Assembly (NCBI RefSeq): GCF_019710575.1
Contig: NZ_JAHWFK010000031.1
Coordinates: 1 to 64,000 of the forward strand
Reading direction: 5' to 3'
From: Paractinoplanes polyasparticus
Lineage (GTDB): Bacteria > Actinomycetota > Actinomycetes > Mycobacteriales > Micromonosporaceae
DNA: 64,000 nt
Shown: one piece after another, positions 14,206 to 22,570 of the stretch
Numbering within the stretch: the first letter of the stretch is position 1
Layout of the letters: the number at the start of each line of letters is the position of its first letter
The notes under the pieces: model-generated
What the model saw: the letters and a program-made list of their open reading frames with translations, nothing else
What the model was told of the DNA's origin: nothing
Database searches by the model: none
Program-made: the position numbers and the translations under genes

Positions 14206-16485
14206 CTACCGCGTCGCCGGCGGCGAATGCCGGGCCGTCGTGCCGGTGAAGCGGCGCAGTCGGAGACTGTTGCCGACGACGAAGACCGAGGAGAACGCCA
14301 TCGCCGCGCCGGCGATCATCGGGTTGAGCAGACCGGCCGCGGCCAGCGGCAGGGCGGCGACGTTGTAAGCGAAGGCCCAGAAAAGATTGCTCTTGATGAT
14401 CCGCAGCGTGCGACGGGACAGCCGGATCGCGTCGACCGCGGCGAGCAGATCCCCGCGTACCAGAGTGAGGTCGGACGCCTCGATGGCGACGTCGGTGCCG
14501 GTGCCCATGGCCAGCCCGAGGTCGGCCTGAGCCAGCATGGCGGCGTCGTTGACGCCGTCCCCGGCGGCGGCGACGACCTTGCCCTCGGCTTGCAGCCGCT
14601 TGACCACGTCGACCTTGCCGGCGGGCAGCACCTCGGCGATCACATCGTCGATGCCGACCCCGGCGGCCACCGCCCGGGCGACGGTCTCGTTGTCGCCGGT
14701 CAGCAGAATCGGGGTGAGGCCGAGCCGGCGGAGGCCGGCGACCGCCTCACGGCTGGTGGGCTTGACCGCGTCGGCCACGGCCAGAACCCCGCGAGCTGTG
14801 TCGCCCCAGCCGGCGACGACAGCGGTTCGCCCGGCCTGCTGCGCGGTGATCACGGCCTGCTCGACCTCGGCGGGTACCGCGTACCCGCGCTCGCGGAGCA
14901 GTTGTGGCCTGCCGACCAGTACGGTGTGGCCGTCGACGGCGCCGGTGACACCCAGGCCTTCCAGGTTGGCGAAGCCGCTGACCGGCGGCAGTGGCGACTT
15001 CCCGGCGCCGGCGCGGACGATGGCCTGCGCGATCGGGTGCTCCGAGGCGGCCTCGACGGCGGCCGCCAGTCGCAGCAGTTCTGCGCGGTCCTGCCCGGCG
15101 GCCGGGGTCGCGTCGATCAGGGTCATCCGGCCGGTGGTGACCGTGCCGGTCTTGTCGAGCACGATGGTGTCGACCGTACGGGTGGACTCGAGCACCTCGG
15201 GTCCCTTGATCAAGATGCCGAGCTGGGCGCCGCGACCCGTGCCGACCAGCAGCGCGGTCGGCGTGGCCAGGCCGAGCGCGCACGGGCAGGCGATGATGAG
15301 CACGGCCACGGCGGCGGTGAACGCGGCCGTCCAGCCGCTGCCGGTGCCCACCCACCAGCCCAGTGTGGCGACGGCGAGGCCGATGACGATCGGTACGAAG
15401 ACGCCGGAGATCCGGTCGGCGAGACGCTGGGCGGCGGCCTTGCCGGTCTGTGCCTGCTCGACCAGCGTCGCCATCTGCGCGAGCTGTGTGTCGGCGCCGA
15501 TCCGGGCGGCCCGCACGACCAGCCGCCCGCCGACGTTGACGGTCGCGCCGGCCACGGTGTCGCCGGGGCCGACCTCGACCGGCACGGATTCGCCGGTGAG
15601 CATGCCGGCGTCGACAGCGGACGCGCCGTCCTCGACGACGCCGTCGGTGGCGATCTTCTCGCCCGGCCGGACCACGAACCGGTCGTCGACAGCCAGATCG
15701 GCGACCGGGATGCGCTGTTCGGCGCCGTCGCGCAGCACGGTGACGTCCTTGGCGCCGAGCTCGAGCAGGGCGCGCAGGGCAGCGCCGGCGCGGCGCTTGG
15801 AGCGGGCCTCGAAGTAGCGTCCGGCCAGAAGGAACGCGGTTACCCCGGCCGCCGCTTCCAGGTAGATGGCGCCGGAGCCGTCGGTGCGGGCGATGTCGAA
15901 GGTGAACGGGTGCGTCATGCCCGGCGTCCCGGCGGTGCCGAAGAACAGGGCCCACAGCGACCAGCCGAACGCCGCCAGGGTGCCCAGCGACACCAGGGTG
16001 TCCATGGTGGCGGCGCCGTGCCGCAGGTTGGTCCAGGCCGCCTTGTGGAAGGGGAGGCCGCCGTAGACGACGACCGGCGCGGCCAGCGTGAGGGACAGCC
16101 ATTGCCAGTAGGTGAACTGCCAGGCGGGAACCATCGCGAGAACGATGACGGGGACGCTGAGCGCGATCGCGGTGAACAGCCGGGTTCGCAGTGCGCGCAG
16201 CCCGTCGGCAGGCTCGGACTCGGCCCGCGCGTCGGCGGCCGCGGGCGGTGGTGGCAGGACAGCGGTGTAGCCGGTCTTCTCGACCGTGGCGACCAGGTCA
16301 TCGGGCGTGATGCCACCGTCGTACGCGACCGAGGCCTTCTCGGTGGCGTAGTTGACCGTGGCGGTGACGCCGTCCATCCGGTTGAGCTTCTTCTCGATCC
16401 GCGAGGCGCAGGAGGCGCAGGTCATGCCGCCGATCGACAACTCGATTCGGTTCGGCGCCTGTTGCAGCGGCCGGGCTGTCGCCAT
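14206..16485 (-). CDS. copA: Copper-translocating P1B-type ATPase
   Basis: A 759-residue heavy-metal P-type ATPase. The N-terminal HMA domain has GMTCASC (residues 19-25). The transport-site motif CPCALGLATPTALLVGTGRGA marks a P1B-1 Cu(I) pump, followed by the phosphorylation site DKTGTVTTG, the HP motif (EHPIAQAIV), the TGDN hinge and GDGVNDAAMLAQADLGLAMG. Eight membrane helices are expected. The gene is the last of a minus-strand unit (CopZ relic, secreted protein, copA) behind a CsoR-type operator, so it should export cytosolic copper under excess. It is called copA by motif; actinobacterial equivalents are also named ctpV or ctpA. Confidence 0.93.
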   Translation of the reverse strand: MATARPLQQAPNRIELSIGGMTCASCASRIEKKLNRMDGVTATVNYATEKASVAYDGGITPDDLVATVEKTGYTAVLPPPPAAADARAESEPADGLRALRTRLFTAIALSVPVIVLAMVPAWQFTYWQWLSLTLAAPVVVYGGLPFHKAAWTNLRHGAATMDTLVSLGTLAAFGWSLWALFFGTAGTPGMTHPFTFDIARTDGSGAIYLEAAAGVTAFLLAGRYFEARSKRRAGAALRALLELGAKDVTVLRDGAEQRIPVADLAVDDRFVVRPGEKIATDGVVEDGASAVDAGMLTGESVPVEVGPGDTVAGATVNVGGRLVVRAARIGADTQLAQMATLVEQAQTGKAAAQRLADRISGVFVPIVIGLAVATLGWWVGTGSGWTAAFTAAVAVLIIACPCALGLATPTALLVGTGRGAQLGILIKGPEVLESTRTVDTIVLDKTGTVTTGRMTLIDATPAAGQDRAELLRLAAAVEAASEHPIAQAIVRAGAGKSPLPPVSGFANLEGLGVTGAVDGHTVLVGRPQLLRERGYAVPAEVEQAVITAQQAGRTAVVAGWGDTARGVLAVADAVKPTSREAVAGLRRLGLTPILLTGDNETVARAVAAGVGIDDVIAEVLPAGKVDVVKRLQAEGKVVAAAGDGVNDAAMLAQADLGLAMGTGTDVAIEASDLTLVRGDLLAAVDAIRLSRRTLRIIKSNLFWAFAYNVAALPLAAAGLLNPMIAGAAMAFSSVFVVGNSLRLRRFTGTTARHSPPATR

Positions 16486-16497
16486 GGACGCTCCTCC

Positions 16498-17463
16498 TTA
16501 CTCGTGGGTGTGGCCGTCGGCGCCGTGCTCGGACGGGCCGGGCGCGGGTGCCGGTGTTGGTGGGGACGTGACGTCGGTGTCCGGTCCGACCGTGCCGGCG
16601 ACCGCGGTGAACTCGGCGGTGCGTACCTTGCCGGCGTGCTGGAAGTCCAGGTACAGCCGGTAGGCGCCGGTCGACGGCACGTCAGCGTGGAAGGTGATGC
16701 CGGGCCCGGCCGGGGTGCGCCCGTCGTCCGGGGTTCCGTCGGGGTGCACGTGCAGGTAGGCCAGGTCGCCCTCGCGCAGCGCTACGAGGTGCCCGTAGGC
16801 GCCGAGATAGGGCTGCAGATCGGTGACGGGCTTGCCGCCCTTGCTCACCGACAGGGTCAGCCGGGACGAGGCGCCGGGCTGGAGCGCGCCGGTCAGGGTG
16901 ACGGTGTAGCCGTCCACCGTCGAGGTGTTTCCGGCGGGCGGTAGTGGCCGGGGCTGGTAGTCGCCCGGCGCGGGTACGTCCGCTCCCAGGGTGAGCCCGT
17001 CCGGGCGTCCGGCCGGCTGGAAGTCGGCGAAGACGCGGTACTGACCCGGAGCCGCCACGGCGAGCGGGACCGACCACGTGCCGTCGGCCGACAGGCTCGG
17101 ATGAAGGTGCTGGAAACCGGACAGGTCGCGGCGCACCACGATGAGGTGCAGATCCTTGTCATGGCTGGTGGTGTAGGCGGTCACCGGTGTGTTCCCGGGC
17201 CCGAGCACCTTGAACTGGAACGTTCGCGGGCTGCCGGTGGACAGCTGTCCTGTCAGCGGTAGCAGCCGATAGCCGTCCTCGCTGACCTGCAGTCCGGCGG
17301 GCAATCTCTGCTGGTTCGGGGCCTCGCCGCTGGTGTCGCCGTGTTGGGCGTGTGTGGCGGCGGGCGCGGGTTCCGGGCCGACGGCGCGGCCGAGGCCCAG
17401 GGCGGCGGTGAAGACGACCGCCAGGCCCAGGCCGAAGGCGCCCAGCCGTGCTGGAGTGTTCAC
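16498..17463 (-). CDS. Secreted copper-operon protein of unknown function
   Basis: A 321-residue protein starting at GTG (17463) after GAGG. The N-terminus has a signal-type helix (LGAFGLGLAVVFTAALGLG). The mature part is two repeated beta-sandwich modules, each with a His-rich strand: KDLHLIVVRRDLSGFQHLHPSLSADGTW...PGQYRVFADFQPAG and GHLVALREGDLAYLHVHPDGTP...TGAYRLYLDFQHAGKVRTAEFTAV. The tail reads EHGADGHTHE. The HLHP and HVHP motifs plus the His-rich tail suggest extracytoplasmic metal binding. Such proteins are frequent next to actinobacterial copper ATPases. The gene ends 12 bases before copA. Confidence 0.82.
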   Translation of the reverse strand: MNTPARLGAFGLGLAVVFTAALGLGRAVGPEPAPAATHAQHGDTSGEAPNQQRLPAGLQVSEDGYRLLPLTGQLSTGSPRTFQFKVLGPGNTPVTAYTTSHDKDLHLIVVRRDLSGFQHLHPSLSADGTWSVPLAVAAPGQYRVFADFQPAGRPDGLTLGADVPAPGDYQPRPLPPAGNTSTVDGYTVTLTGALQPGASSRLTLSVSKGGKPVTDLQPYLGAYGHLVALREGDLAYLHVHPDGTPDDGRTPAGPGITFHADVPSTGAYRLYLDFQHAGKVRTAEFTAVAGTVGPDTDVTSPPTPAPAPGPSEHGADGHTHE

Positions 17464-17465
17464 GG

Positions 17466-17549
17466 TTACCTCGCCACCAGCTCGTAGCCGGCCTCGTCGA
17501 CGCGGTGCGCGCAGGTCATGCCGGTCACGGTGTAGGTGTCGGTCGCCAT
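17466..17549 (-). pseudogene. copZ: CopZ-type copper chaperone relic with internal deletion
   Basis: A 27-codon frame, MATDTYTVTGMTCAH followed at once by RVDEAGYELVAR. The first part is the start of an HMA chaperone up to its metal loop, and the second is the end of the same kind of domain. About 40 codons between them, including the second Cys of C-x-x-C, are missing, yet the frame stays open. It cannot hold copper in the usual way. It keeps the first position of the copper operon, and its stop is two bases from the GTG of the secreted protein gene, so translation of the relic may still help that gene by coupling. Confidence 0.75.
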
Positions 17550-17606
17550 GGCGGGCGGTCTCCTCGTCTGTCGTGCCGTGGTGCGCCTCAGCGCGGCGCA
17601 CAGGAG

Positions 17607-17635
17607 ACTATACCCGTACCCCCCAGGGGTATCAA
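17607..17635 (-). promoter_or_regulatory. Copper-operon promoter with CsoR-type operator
   Basis: Minus strand: TTGATA (-35, 17635-17630), a 17-base spacer and TATAGT (-10, 17612-17607), a near-ideal promoter. The spacer and -35 contain ATACCCCTGGGGGGTA (17632-17617), a G/C-tract palindrome of the type bound by CsoR copper repressors. A csoR gene is not in the window. Confidence 0.75.
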
Positions 17636-17644
17636 TCGTCCGGG

Positions 17645-18595
17645 CTACGGCGGATCGAGCCACCGGTCCGGGGCGGGGACGAGCGTCTCCAGTTCGGCCC
17701 AGAGCTCGTCGGGGACCGGTGCGCCGGCGAGGTCGAGTGTCTGCTGTACCCGCTCGGGTGAGGAGACTCCGACGACCGTCGAATCGATGAACGGCGCGCG
17801 CAGCGAGAACTGCAACGCGGCCGCGGCCAGCGGTACCTCGAACCGGGCCGCTGCCGACGCCATCGCGGCGGCCGCAGTGGCGATCGCGTCGTCGCGCTCG
17901 CCGTAGGCGTACTTCGCCTGTGCGGCCGGCCCTTTGGCGAGCATGCCCCCGCCGTACGGCGCCGCGTTGAGGACGCCGATGCCCCTGTTGTGCGCCGCCC
18001 GGAACAGCGGCTCGGCCGACCGGTCGAGCAACGTGTACCGGTTGTGCGTGAGCACCACCTCGAACACGCCGGTGTCCAGATACTGCTGCATCAGGGCGAC
18101 CGGGCCGCCGGCCACGCCGAGATGCGCCACGAGTCCCTGTCGTTTCAGGTCGGCGAGCGCTTCGACCGGCCCGTCCGCCGCGGTGGCCTCGGCGAAACTG
18201 ATCCGTTCGGGGTCGTGCAGGTGCAGCAACGGGATCCGGTCGAGGCCGAGGCGTTGCAGGCTCTCCTCGAGCGACGTCCGGACCCGGCGGCCGGAGAATT
18301 CGCCGGTCCGCGGATCCGGGTCGACCTTGGTGGCCAGCACGACGCCGGCGGGCAGGCCGCCGCGACCGCGCAGAGCGGTCCCGACGCGCCGCTCGGCGGA
18401 ACCGTCCTCGCCGTACCCGTTGGAGGTGTCGAGGAAGTTGACGGCAGGGTTGTCCAGCGCCGCCTCGATCGTGGCGACCGCGCGTTCCTCGCTCACCTCG
18501 TACCCGTAGAGCTGCGGCATGTTCGCCAGCGGGCTCGTGCCCACGCAGAGCGCGGTCACGGTCAGCCCGGTGGCGCCGAGGGGCCGGACGGTCAC
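17645..18595 (-). CDS. Aldo/keto reductase
   Basis: A 316-residue TIM-barrel oxidoreductase. LGATGLTVTALCVGTSPL is the family opening; NFLDTSNGYGEDGSAERRVG holds the catalytic Asp and Tyr (D-T-S-x-x-YG); VVLATKVDPD carries the Lys; LLHLHDPE the His. The C-terminal STVVGVSSPERVQQTLDLA binds the NADPH phosphate side. It resembles the L-fucose/pyridoxal dehydrogenase-like AKR group. The GTG start overlaps the stop of the epimerase relic (GTGA), so it belonged to that operon and depended on its translation. With the epimerase now frameshifted, expression may be reduced. Confidence 0.9.
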   Translation of the reverse strand: MTVRPLGATGLTVTALCVGTSPLANMPQLYGYEVSEERAVATIEAALDNPAVNFLDTSNGYGEDGSAERRVGTALRGRGGLPAGVVLATKVDPDPRTGEFSGRRVRTSLEESLQRLGLDRIPLLHLHDPERISFAEATAADGPVEALADLKRQGLVAHLGVAGGPVALMQQYLDTGVFEVVLTHNRYTLLDRSAEPLFRAAHNRGIGVLNAAPYGGGMLAKGPAAQAKYAYGERDDAIATAAAAMASAAARFEVPLAAAALQFSLRAPFIDSTVVGVSSPERVQQTLDLAGAPVPDELWAELETLVPAPDRWLDPP

Positions 18596-19639
18596 GCGAC
18601 CCCCCGGGCGGCGAAGATCTCCCGGGCGGCGTGGTAGGCGTCGACGATCCGGGCGAGTACCGCCTCGGTGTCGGCGTCGGCCTTGGTGGTGTCGGGGTGG
18701 TCCCTTCGCCACTCGACCATCCGGGACGCTGCGCGGTGGAAGGTCAGCCGGGGTAGGAAGCCGGGCACAAAGGTACGGATTTTCGTGGTGTCGAACACCG
18801 CGCTGTGCCCGATGTCGCCGACCATCTCGCCGGACCAGAACCACCCGGGGGCCACCAGCGGATACATTTCGGAGGCGACGTGGACCAGCCGGGGCGCCAC
18901 GCCCAGCGCCTCGGCGACGATCGTGTAGATCTGGTCCCAGGTGTAGACGTCGGAGCCGGTGATGTTGAACGTCTCGCCGATCGCGCGGGGGTTGCCGAGC
19001 AGGCCGACCAGGCCCTGCGCGAAGTCCTCGGCGTGGGTGAGGGTCCACAGCGAGGTGCCGTCGCCGTGGACCGGGATCTGTTCACCGCGCGCTATCCGGT
19101 CGACCGTCGTCCAGCCGCCCGGCAGCGGCGGGTTGGCGTCGTCATAGGTGTGTGACGGCCGAACCACGGTGAGCGGAAAGCCCTGCGTCACGTGCGCGTC
19201 CTGCAGCGTCTGCTCGGCGCCACTTGGCGGTGGCGTACTCGAGGTGGGGGTTGGGGGCAGTCGGCGTCGACTCGGTGATCGGTGTCTGCCGCACCGGCTT
19301 CGCGTAGATCGAGCCGGAGCTGATGTGTACGTACTGCTTGGTCCGGGAGGTGAAGAGGGCCACCATCCGGCGGGCGTCGTCGGGGTGGTAGGACAGGAAG
19401 TTCACCACGGCGTCGAAGGTGCGGTCGCCGATCGCGGCGGCCAGCGCGGCATCGTCGGCGACGTCGGCGGTCAGCGTCTCGACCTCGTCGGGCAGGCTGC
19501 GGTCCTGAGCGTTGCGGCCGCGGTTGACCACCGTGACCCGCATGCCGGTCTCGACCGACAGGCGTACGCAGGATGCGCTGATCGTTCCGGTTCCGCCGAG
19601 GTACAGCACGCTCAGACGAGCGGAGTCCTGGTGCAACAT
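18592..19639 (-). pseudogene. NAD-dependent epimerase/dehydratase, frameshifted
   Basis: Two overlapping frames make one protein of about 348 residues. The first (19639 back to about 19220) gives VLYLGGTGTISASCVRL with the Rossmann glycines, YVHISSGSIYAKP and ...LEYATAKW. The second continues AEQTLQDAHVTQGFPLTVVRPSHTYDD through NITGSDVYTWDQIYTIVAEALG to the stop at 18592. The switch is at TGGCGCC, about 19216-19224, where one base too many (or two too few) is present. The total length fits the family exactly, so a sequencing or recent single-base error is possible as well as true inactivation. The product would be a sugar-nucleotide-type epimerase or reductase. Confidence 0.8.
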
Positions 19640-19654
19640 TTTTCTCCTCGGTGC

Positions 19655-19816
19655 TCAGATCTTTCCGGCGTACCAGTCTTCGAACCCGTTCTCGGTCAGG
19701 CTGGTGAGAACGTCCTGCGGGCGGATGCCGAGCGGCTCGAGCCTCTCCACCACCGCCTTGAAGAACAGTTGCTTGGTGGCCACGGGATACATGTGTACCG
19801 CGATGACCCGGATGAC
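19655..19816 (-). pseudogene. Tautomerase family C-terminal relic
   Basis: The last 53 codons of a longer minus-strand frame read VIRVIAVHMYPVATKQLFFK...RLEPLGIRPQDVLTSLTENGFEDWYAGKI. This follows the tautomerase pattern (KQ-LY--IVERL---GI-PEDV-I-L-EN--EDWSFG). The N-terminal half, including the catalytic Pro1, is absent; upstream DNA belongs to other broken genes. It sits 15 bases before the frameshifted epimerase and so probably opened that operon once. A short intact peptide cannot be excluded. Confidence 0.5.
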
Positions 19817-19902
19817 GACAGGCCGCGCTCGAACAACCGCTGGAGGCTCAGGTAGGCGATCACCTCGGGAATCGGAAGGACCAGGTAGATGAAGCCGCGG
19901 TA
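19813..19902 (-). pseudogene. Possible ABC sugar-transporter permease tail relic
   Basis: A short minus-strand reading, YRGFIYLVLPIPEVIAYLSLQ followed by RLFERGLSS, has the look of the C-terminal end of MalG-type carbohydrate permeases (last membrane helix, then LQR-FVRGL). It runs into the tautomerase relic in another frame. Only this fragment is visible, so the call rests on pattern memory. Confidence 0.35.
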
Positions 19903-19925
19903 CGAGTTCGTACAGCCCGAACCGG

Positions 19926-20395
19926 GTGGCCGTGGCGAACAGCGGCGTTCTCAGCGGCCGGGTGAACCCGTCCGGCCGGCTGCCGGTCAGCATTCCGGCG
20001 ACACCGTACGGCCAGCCGTGGACGTACCTGAGCCAGCAGCTCGCCCTCGCCTCGGAGGTTTCCAATTCGGACCCGACTCCCGCGTACGCGTTCGGCGCCG
20101 GCCTCGGCTACACGACGTTCCGGTGGTCCGGCTGATCGGCTTCGCCCGGGTTCCGGCCGCGCCGGGCGCCGCCGCCCGGGTACGGTTCGAGGTGCCCGCG
20201 TCGGTGACATCGTTCATCGGCCCGGATCTGACCCGCATCGTCGAGCCGGGCGAGATAGAGCTGCGGTTCGGCGCGTCGAGCACGGACATCCTCCTCACCG
20301 CAGCCATCACCCTGACCGGACCGACTCTCGTACTCGACCACACACGTGACCGGCACTGCCACGTCACCGTTACGGAGGAGCACCACAGTGGATGA
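19926..20395 (+). pseudogene. GH3 beta-glucosidase/xylosidase C-terminal relic
   Basis: Plus-strand frame 1 (19926-20135) reads VLSGRVNPSGRLPVSIPATP...SNSDPTPAYAFGAGLGYTTFRW and then stops. A second frame continues LIGFARVPAAPGAAARVRFEV...IVEPGEIELRFGASSTDI to 20395. These are the end of the GH3 C-terminal domain and the end of its Fn3-like domain. About 55-60 residues between them are missing and the frame has shifted. The catalytic N-terminal barrel is gone. The last codons overlap the GTG of the GH10 xylanase, so the lost enzyme was once its operon partner. Confidence 0.75.
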
Positions 20396-21638
20396 CGACA
20401 GCCTGCGGCACCGCATGGGCGAGGTCACCGTCACCGTGCTGGGGGCGGACAGGCGGCCGCTCGCCGACCGGGTCGTCACCGTGGCCCAGCAACGGCACGC
20501 GTTTCCCTTCGGCAACATCGGCTTCGACTTCGTCCGGCTCGTCGGCGGTCCACCGCCCGAGGCGGCCGGTCCCGTATTCGGCGGCGCGACGGAGCTCGAC
20601 CTGGACCGGCTGGGCGACCTGTGGCTCAACCTGTTCAACACCGCGACCCTGCCGTTCTATTGGGGGCCGTACGAACCGAGTCCGGGTACGACCGACGTCG
20701 AACGCCTGACCAGGACCGCCCACTGGCTCGCCGGCCGTGGCGTCACCGTCAAGGGCCATCCGCTCGTCTGGCACACCGTCCAGCCCGCGTGGCTGCTCGA
20801 TCTCGACATCGACGAGGTCGAACGGTTGCAGCGCAACCGGATCCGCGAGCTCGTCGGCGGATTCGCCGGTGTGATCGACCTCTGGGACGCGATCAACGAG
20901 GCCGTGATCATGCCCGTGTTCGCGAACGGGGACAACGCCATCACCCGGCTCGCCCGGGCCCGGGGCCGCATCGCCATGGTGCGGATGGCGTTCGAGGAAG
21001 CCCGCGCCGCCAATCCCGCGGTCAGCCTGGTGCTCAACGACTTCGACCTCAGCTCGGCGTACGAATGCCTGATCGAGGGGGTGCTCGAGGCCGGGATCCG
21101 GATCGACGCGATCGGGCTGCAGACCCATATGCACAAGGGGTATCGCGGCGAGGAATACATGCGGGGCATGCTGGACCGGTTCGCCCGCTACGGCCTGCCG
21201 TTGCACCTGACCGAGAGCACCCTGGTCTCCGGGCACCTCATGCCACCCGAGATCGAGGACCTCAACGACTACCAGATCCCGGACTGGCCGACGACTGGAG
21301 AGGGGGAGGCCCGCCAGGCCGACGAGATCGTGCGGCACTACCGGTCGCTGATGGCACACCCCGCCGTCGCGTCGATCAACTACTGGGGTCTGACCGACGA
21401 CGGCGCCTGGCTGGGCGCCCCGGTCGGGCTGGTCCGCGCGGACGGCACCCGCAAGCCGTCGTACGACGCGCTGGAGCGCCTCATCAAGGGGGAGTGGTGG
21501 CTGCCGCCGACCGAGATGCGAACCGGCCCCGACGGCACGGTCGTGGTGCGAGGCTTCTTCGGCGACTACACGGTTTCCGGGACTCCGTTCGCCATTCGCC
21601 CCGGCCGGACCACCGAGTCGGTCCACCTCGAGAAATAA
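20388..21638 (+). CDS. GH10 endo-1,4-beta-xylanase, intracellular type
   Basis: A 416-residue protein with a GH10 barrel. PFYWGPYEP, KGHPLVWHTVQPAW, the acid/base Glu in DLWDAINEAV, the nucleophile Glu in LHLTESTLV, and SINYWGLTDDGAWLGAP at the end of the barrel are all present. An N-terminal domain of about 90 residues (EVTVTVLGADRRPLADRVVTV) is beta-rich, and a short C-terminal beta extension follows. No signal peptide is seen, so it should act inside the cell on imported xylo-oligosaccharides. GTG at 20388 follows GGAGGAG. The upstream sugar-permease and GH3 fragments suggest it is the survivor of a xylan-use cluster. Confidence 0.9.
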   Translation: MDDDSLRHRMGEVTVTVLGADRRPLADRVVTVAQQRHAFPFGNIGFDFVRLVGGPPPEAAGPVFGGATELDLDRLGDLWLNLFNTATLPFYWGPYEPSPGTTDVERLTRTAHWLAGRGVTVKGHPLVWHTVQPAWLLDLDIDEVERLQRNRIRELVGGFAGVIDLWDAINEAVIMPVFANGDNAITRLARARGRIAMVRMAFEEARAANPAVSLVLNDFDLSSAYECLIEGVLEAGIRIDAIGLQTHMHKGYRGEEYMRGMLDRFARYGLPLHLTESTLVSGHLMPPEIEDLNDYQIPDWPTTGEGEARQADEIVRHYRSLMAHPAVASINYWGLTDDGAWLGAPVGLVRADGTRKPSYDALERLIKGEWWLPPTEMRTGPDGTVVVRGFFGDYTVSGTPFAIRPGRTTESVHLEK

Positions 21639-21686
21639 CCGAGGCCGATACGCCGGCCGTCTCCGTCGGGCGCCGATCCGGCGCCG

Positions 21687-22550
21687 TCAGGCCAGCGCGG
21701 CGAACTCCGCCAGCAATGGTTCGCTGCGCTCGCTCACCCAGGCCAGAACGACGTGGCTCTCCGGGATGTCGGACACCGGCACATGAACCACATCGGGGCG
21801 GGTGTAGAACTGTGCTGTCGACAGCGGCAGTACGGCGATGCCACGGCCGGAGGCGACGTTCTCCAGCTTCTCCTCGACCACGAAGCTCGGAATCGCCACT
21901 GCCGTCACCGTGGCGACCTCTCGCCATTCAGGCACCGCGTCCGGGTGCTGCAACAGCCTTTCTCCGGCCAGATCGCGGACCGACAGCTGTTCCTTGCCGG
22001 CCAGTGGATGATCCGCCGGGACCACCACCACGCGCGGCTCGGTGAACAACGGCCGCACGGTCAGGCCCTCGGTCGGTGCCGGCAGCCGCAGGTAGCTGAC
22101 GTCGGCGCGGCCGTCGTGCAACACCGCGACCTGGTCGTCCCAGGTGGTGCGTAGCACCTCGACCGCGAGGTGGGGATGGTTCAGGCGCAGCCGCCGGATC
22201 GCGTCGGTGACGATCAGACCCGGCATGAACGCCACGACCAGCCGGGTCTCACCGCGCGCGGCCTGGGCGACCCGCCGCTGCAGTGCGGCAGCCGAGGCGA
22301 GCAGGGCCACAGCGTCGGTGAGCAGTTGACGGCCGGCGTCGGTGAGCTCGGTGGCACGGCGGTCGCGGCGGAACAGCTGGGCATGCAGCTCGCCCTCCAG
22401 CGCCCGGATCTGCCGGGACAGCACGGGCTGTGCGACGTGCAGCTCGGCGGCGGCCCGGCCGAAATGCAGGTGCCGGGCAACCGCCTCGAAGTAGCGCAAT
22501 TTCCGCAGGTCGACGTCGATGCGCTCCAGGGTATGACCTGCTCGGGGCAC
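21687..22550 (-). CDS. LysR family transcriptional regulator
   Basis: A LysR protein of about 287 residues. The helix-turn-helix LRKLRYFEAVARHLHFGRAAAELHVAQPVLSRQIRALEGELHAQLFRR is followed by a periplasmic-binding-like effector domain (RLVVAFMPGLIVTDAIRRL, FTEPRVVVVPADHPLAG, VASGRGIAVLPLS). The start is uncertain. The frame opens at 22655 without a ribosome site. The only start codon giving normal length, GTG at 22550, lies inside a perfect 33-base hairpin (22538-22570). A non-canonical start a few codons later is possible. It is divergent from an epimerase gene that it probably controls. Confidence 0.85.
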   Translation of the reverse strand: MPRAGHTLERIDVDLRKLRYFEAVARHLHFGRAAAELHVAQPVLSRQIRALEGELHAQLFRRDRRATELTDAGRQLLTDAVALLASAAALQRRVAQAARGETRLVVAFMPGLIVTDAIRRLRLNHPHLAVEVLRTTWDDQVAVLHDGRADVSYLRLPAPTEGLTVRPLFTEPRVVVVPADHPLAGKEQLSVRDLAGERLLQHPDAVPEWREVATVTAVAIPSFVVEEKLENVASGRGIAVLPLSTAQFYTRPDVVHVPVSDIPESHVVLAWVSERSEPLLAEFAALA

Positions 22551-22570
22551 GTGCAACGTGCCCCGAGCAG
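22538..22570. promoter_or_regulatory. Perfect 33-base inverted repeat over LysR start
   Basis: CTGCTCGGGGCACGT, loop GCA, then the exact 15-base complement. It lies in the divergent LysR/epimerase spacer and covers the best LysR start codon. It could be a LysR operator, an RNA hairpin that hides the start, or a terminator for transcription entering from the epimerase side. Confidence 0.7.

Noticed and set aside
13762..16944. 1060-codon plus-strand frame
   Set aside because: Antisense to copA and in a shifted frame of MarR; composition is Gly/Asp/Arg-biased and shows no domain.
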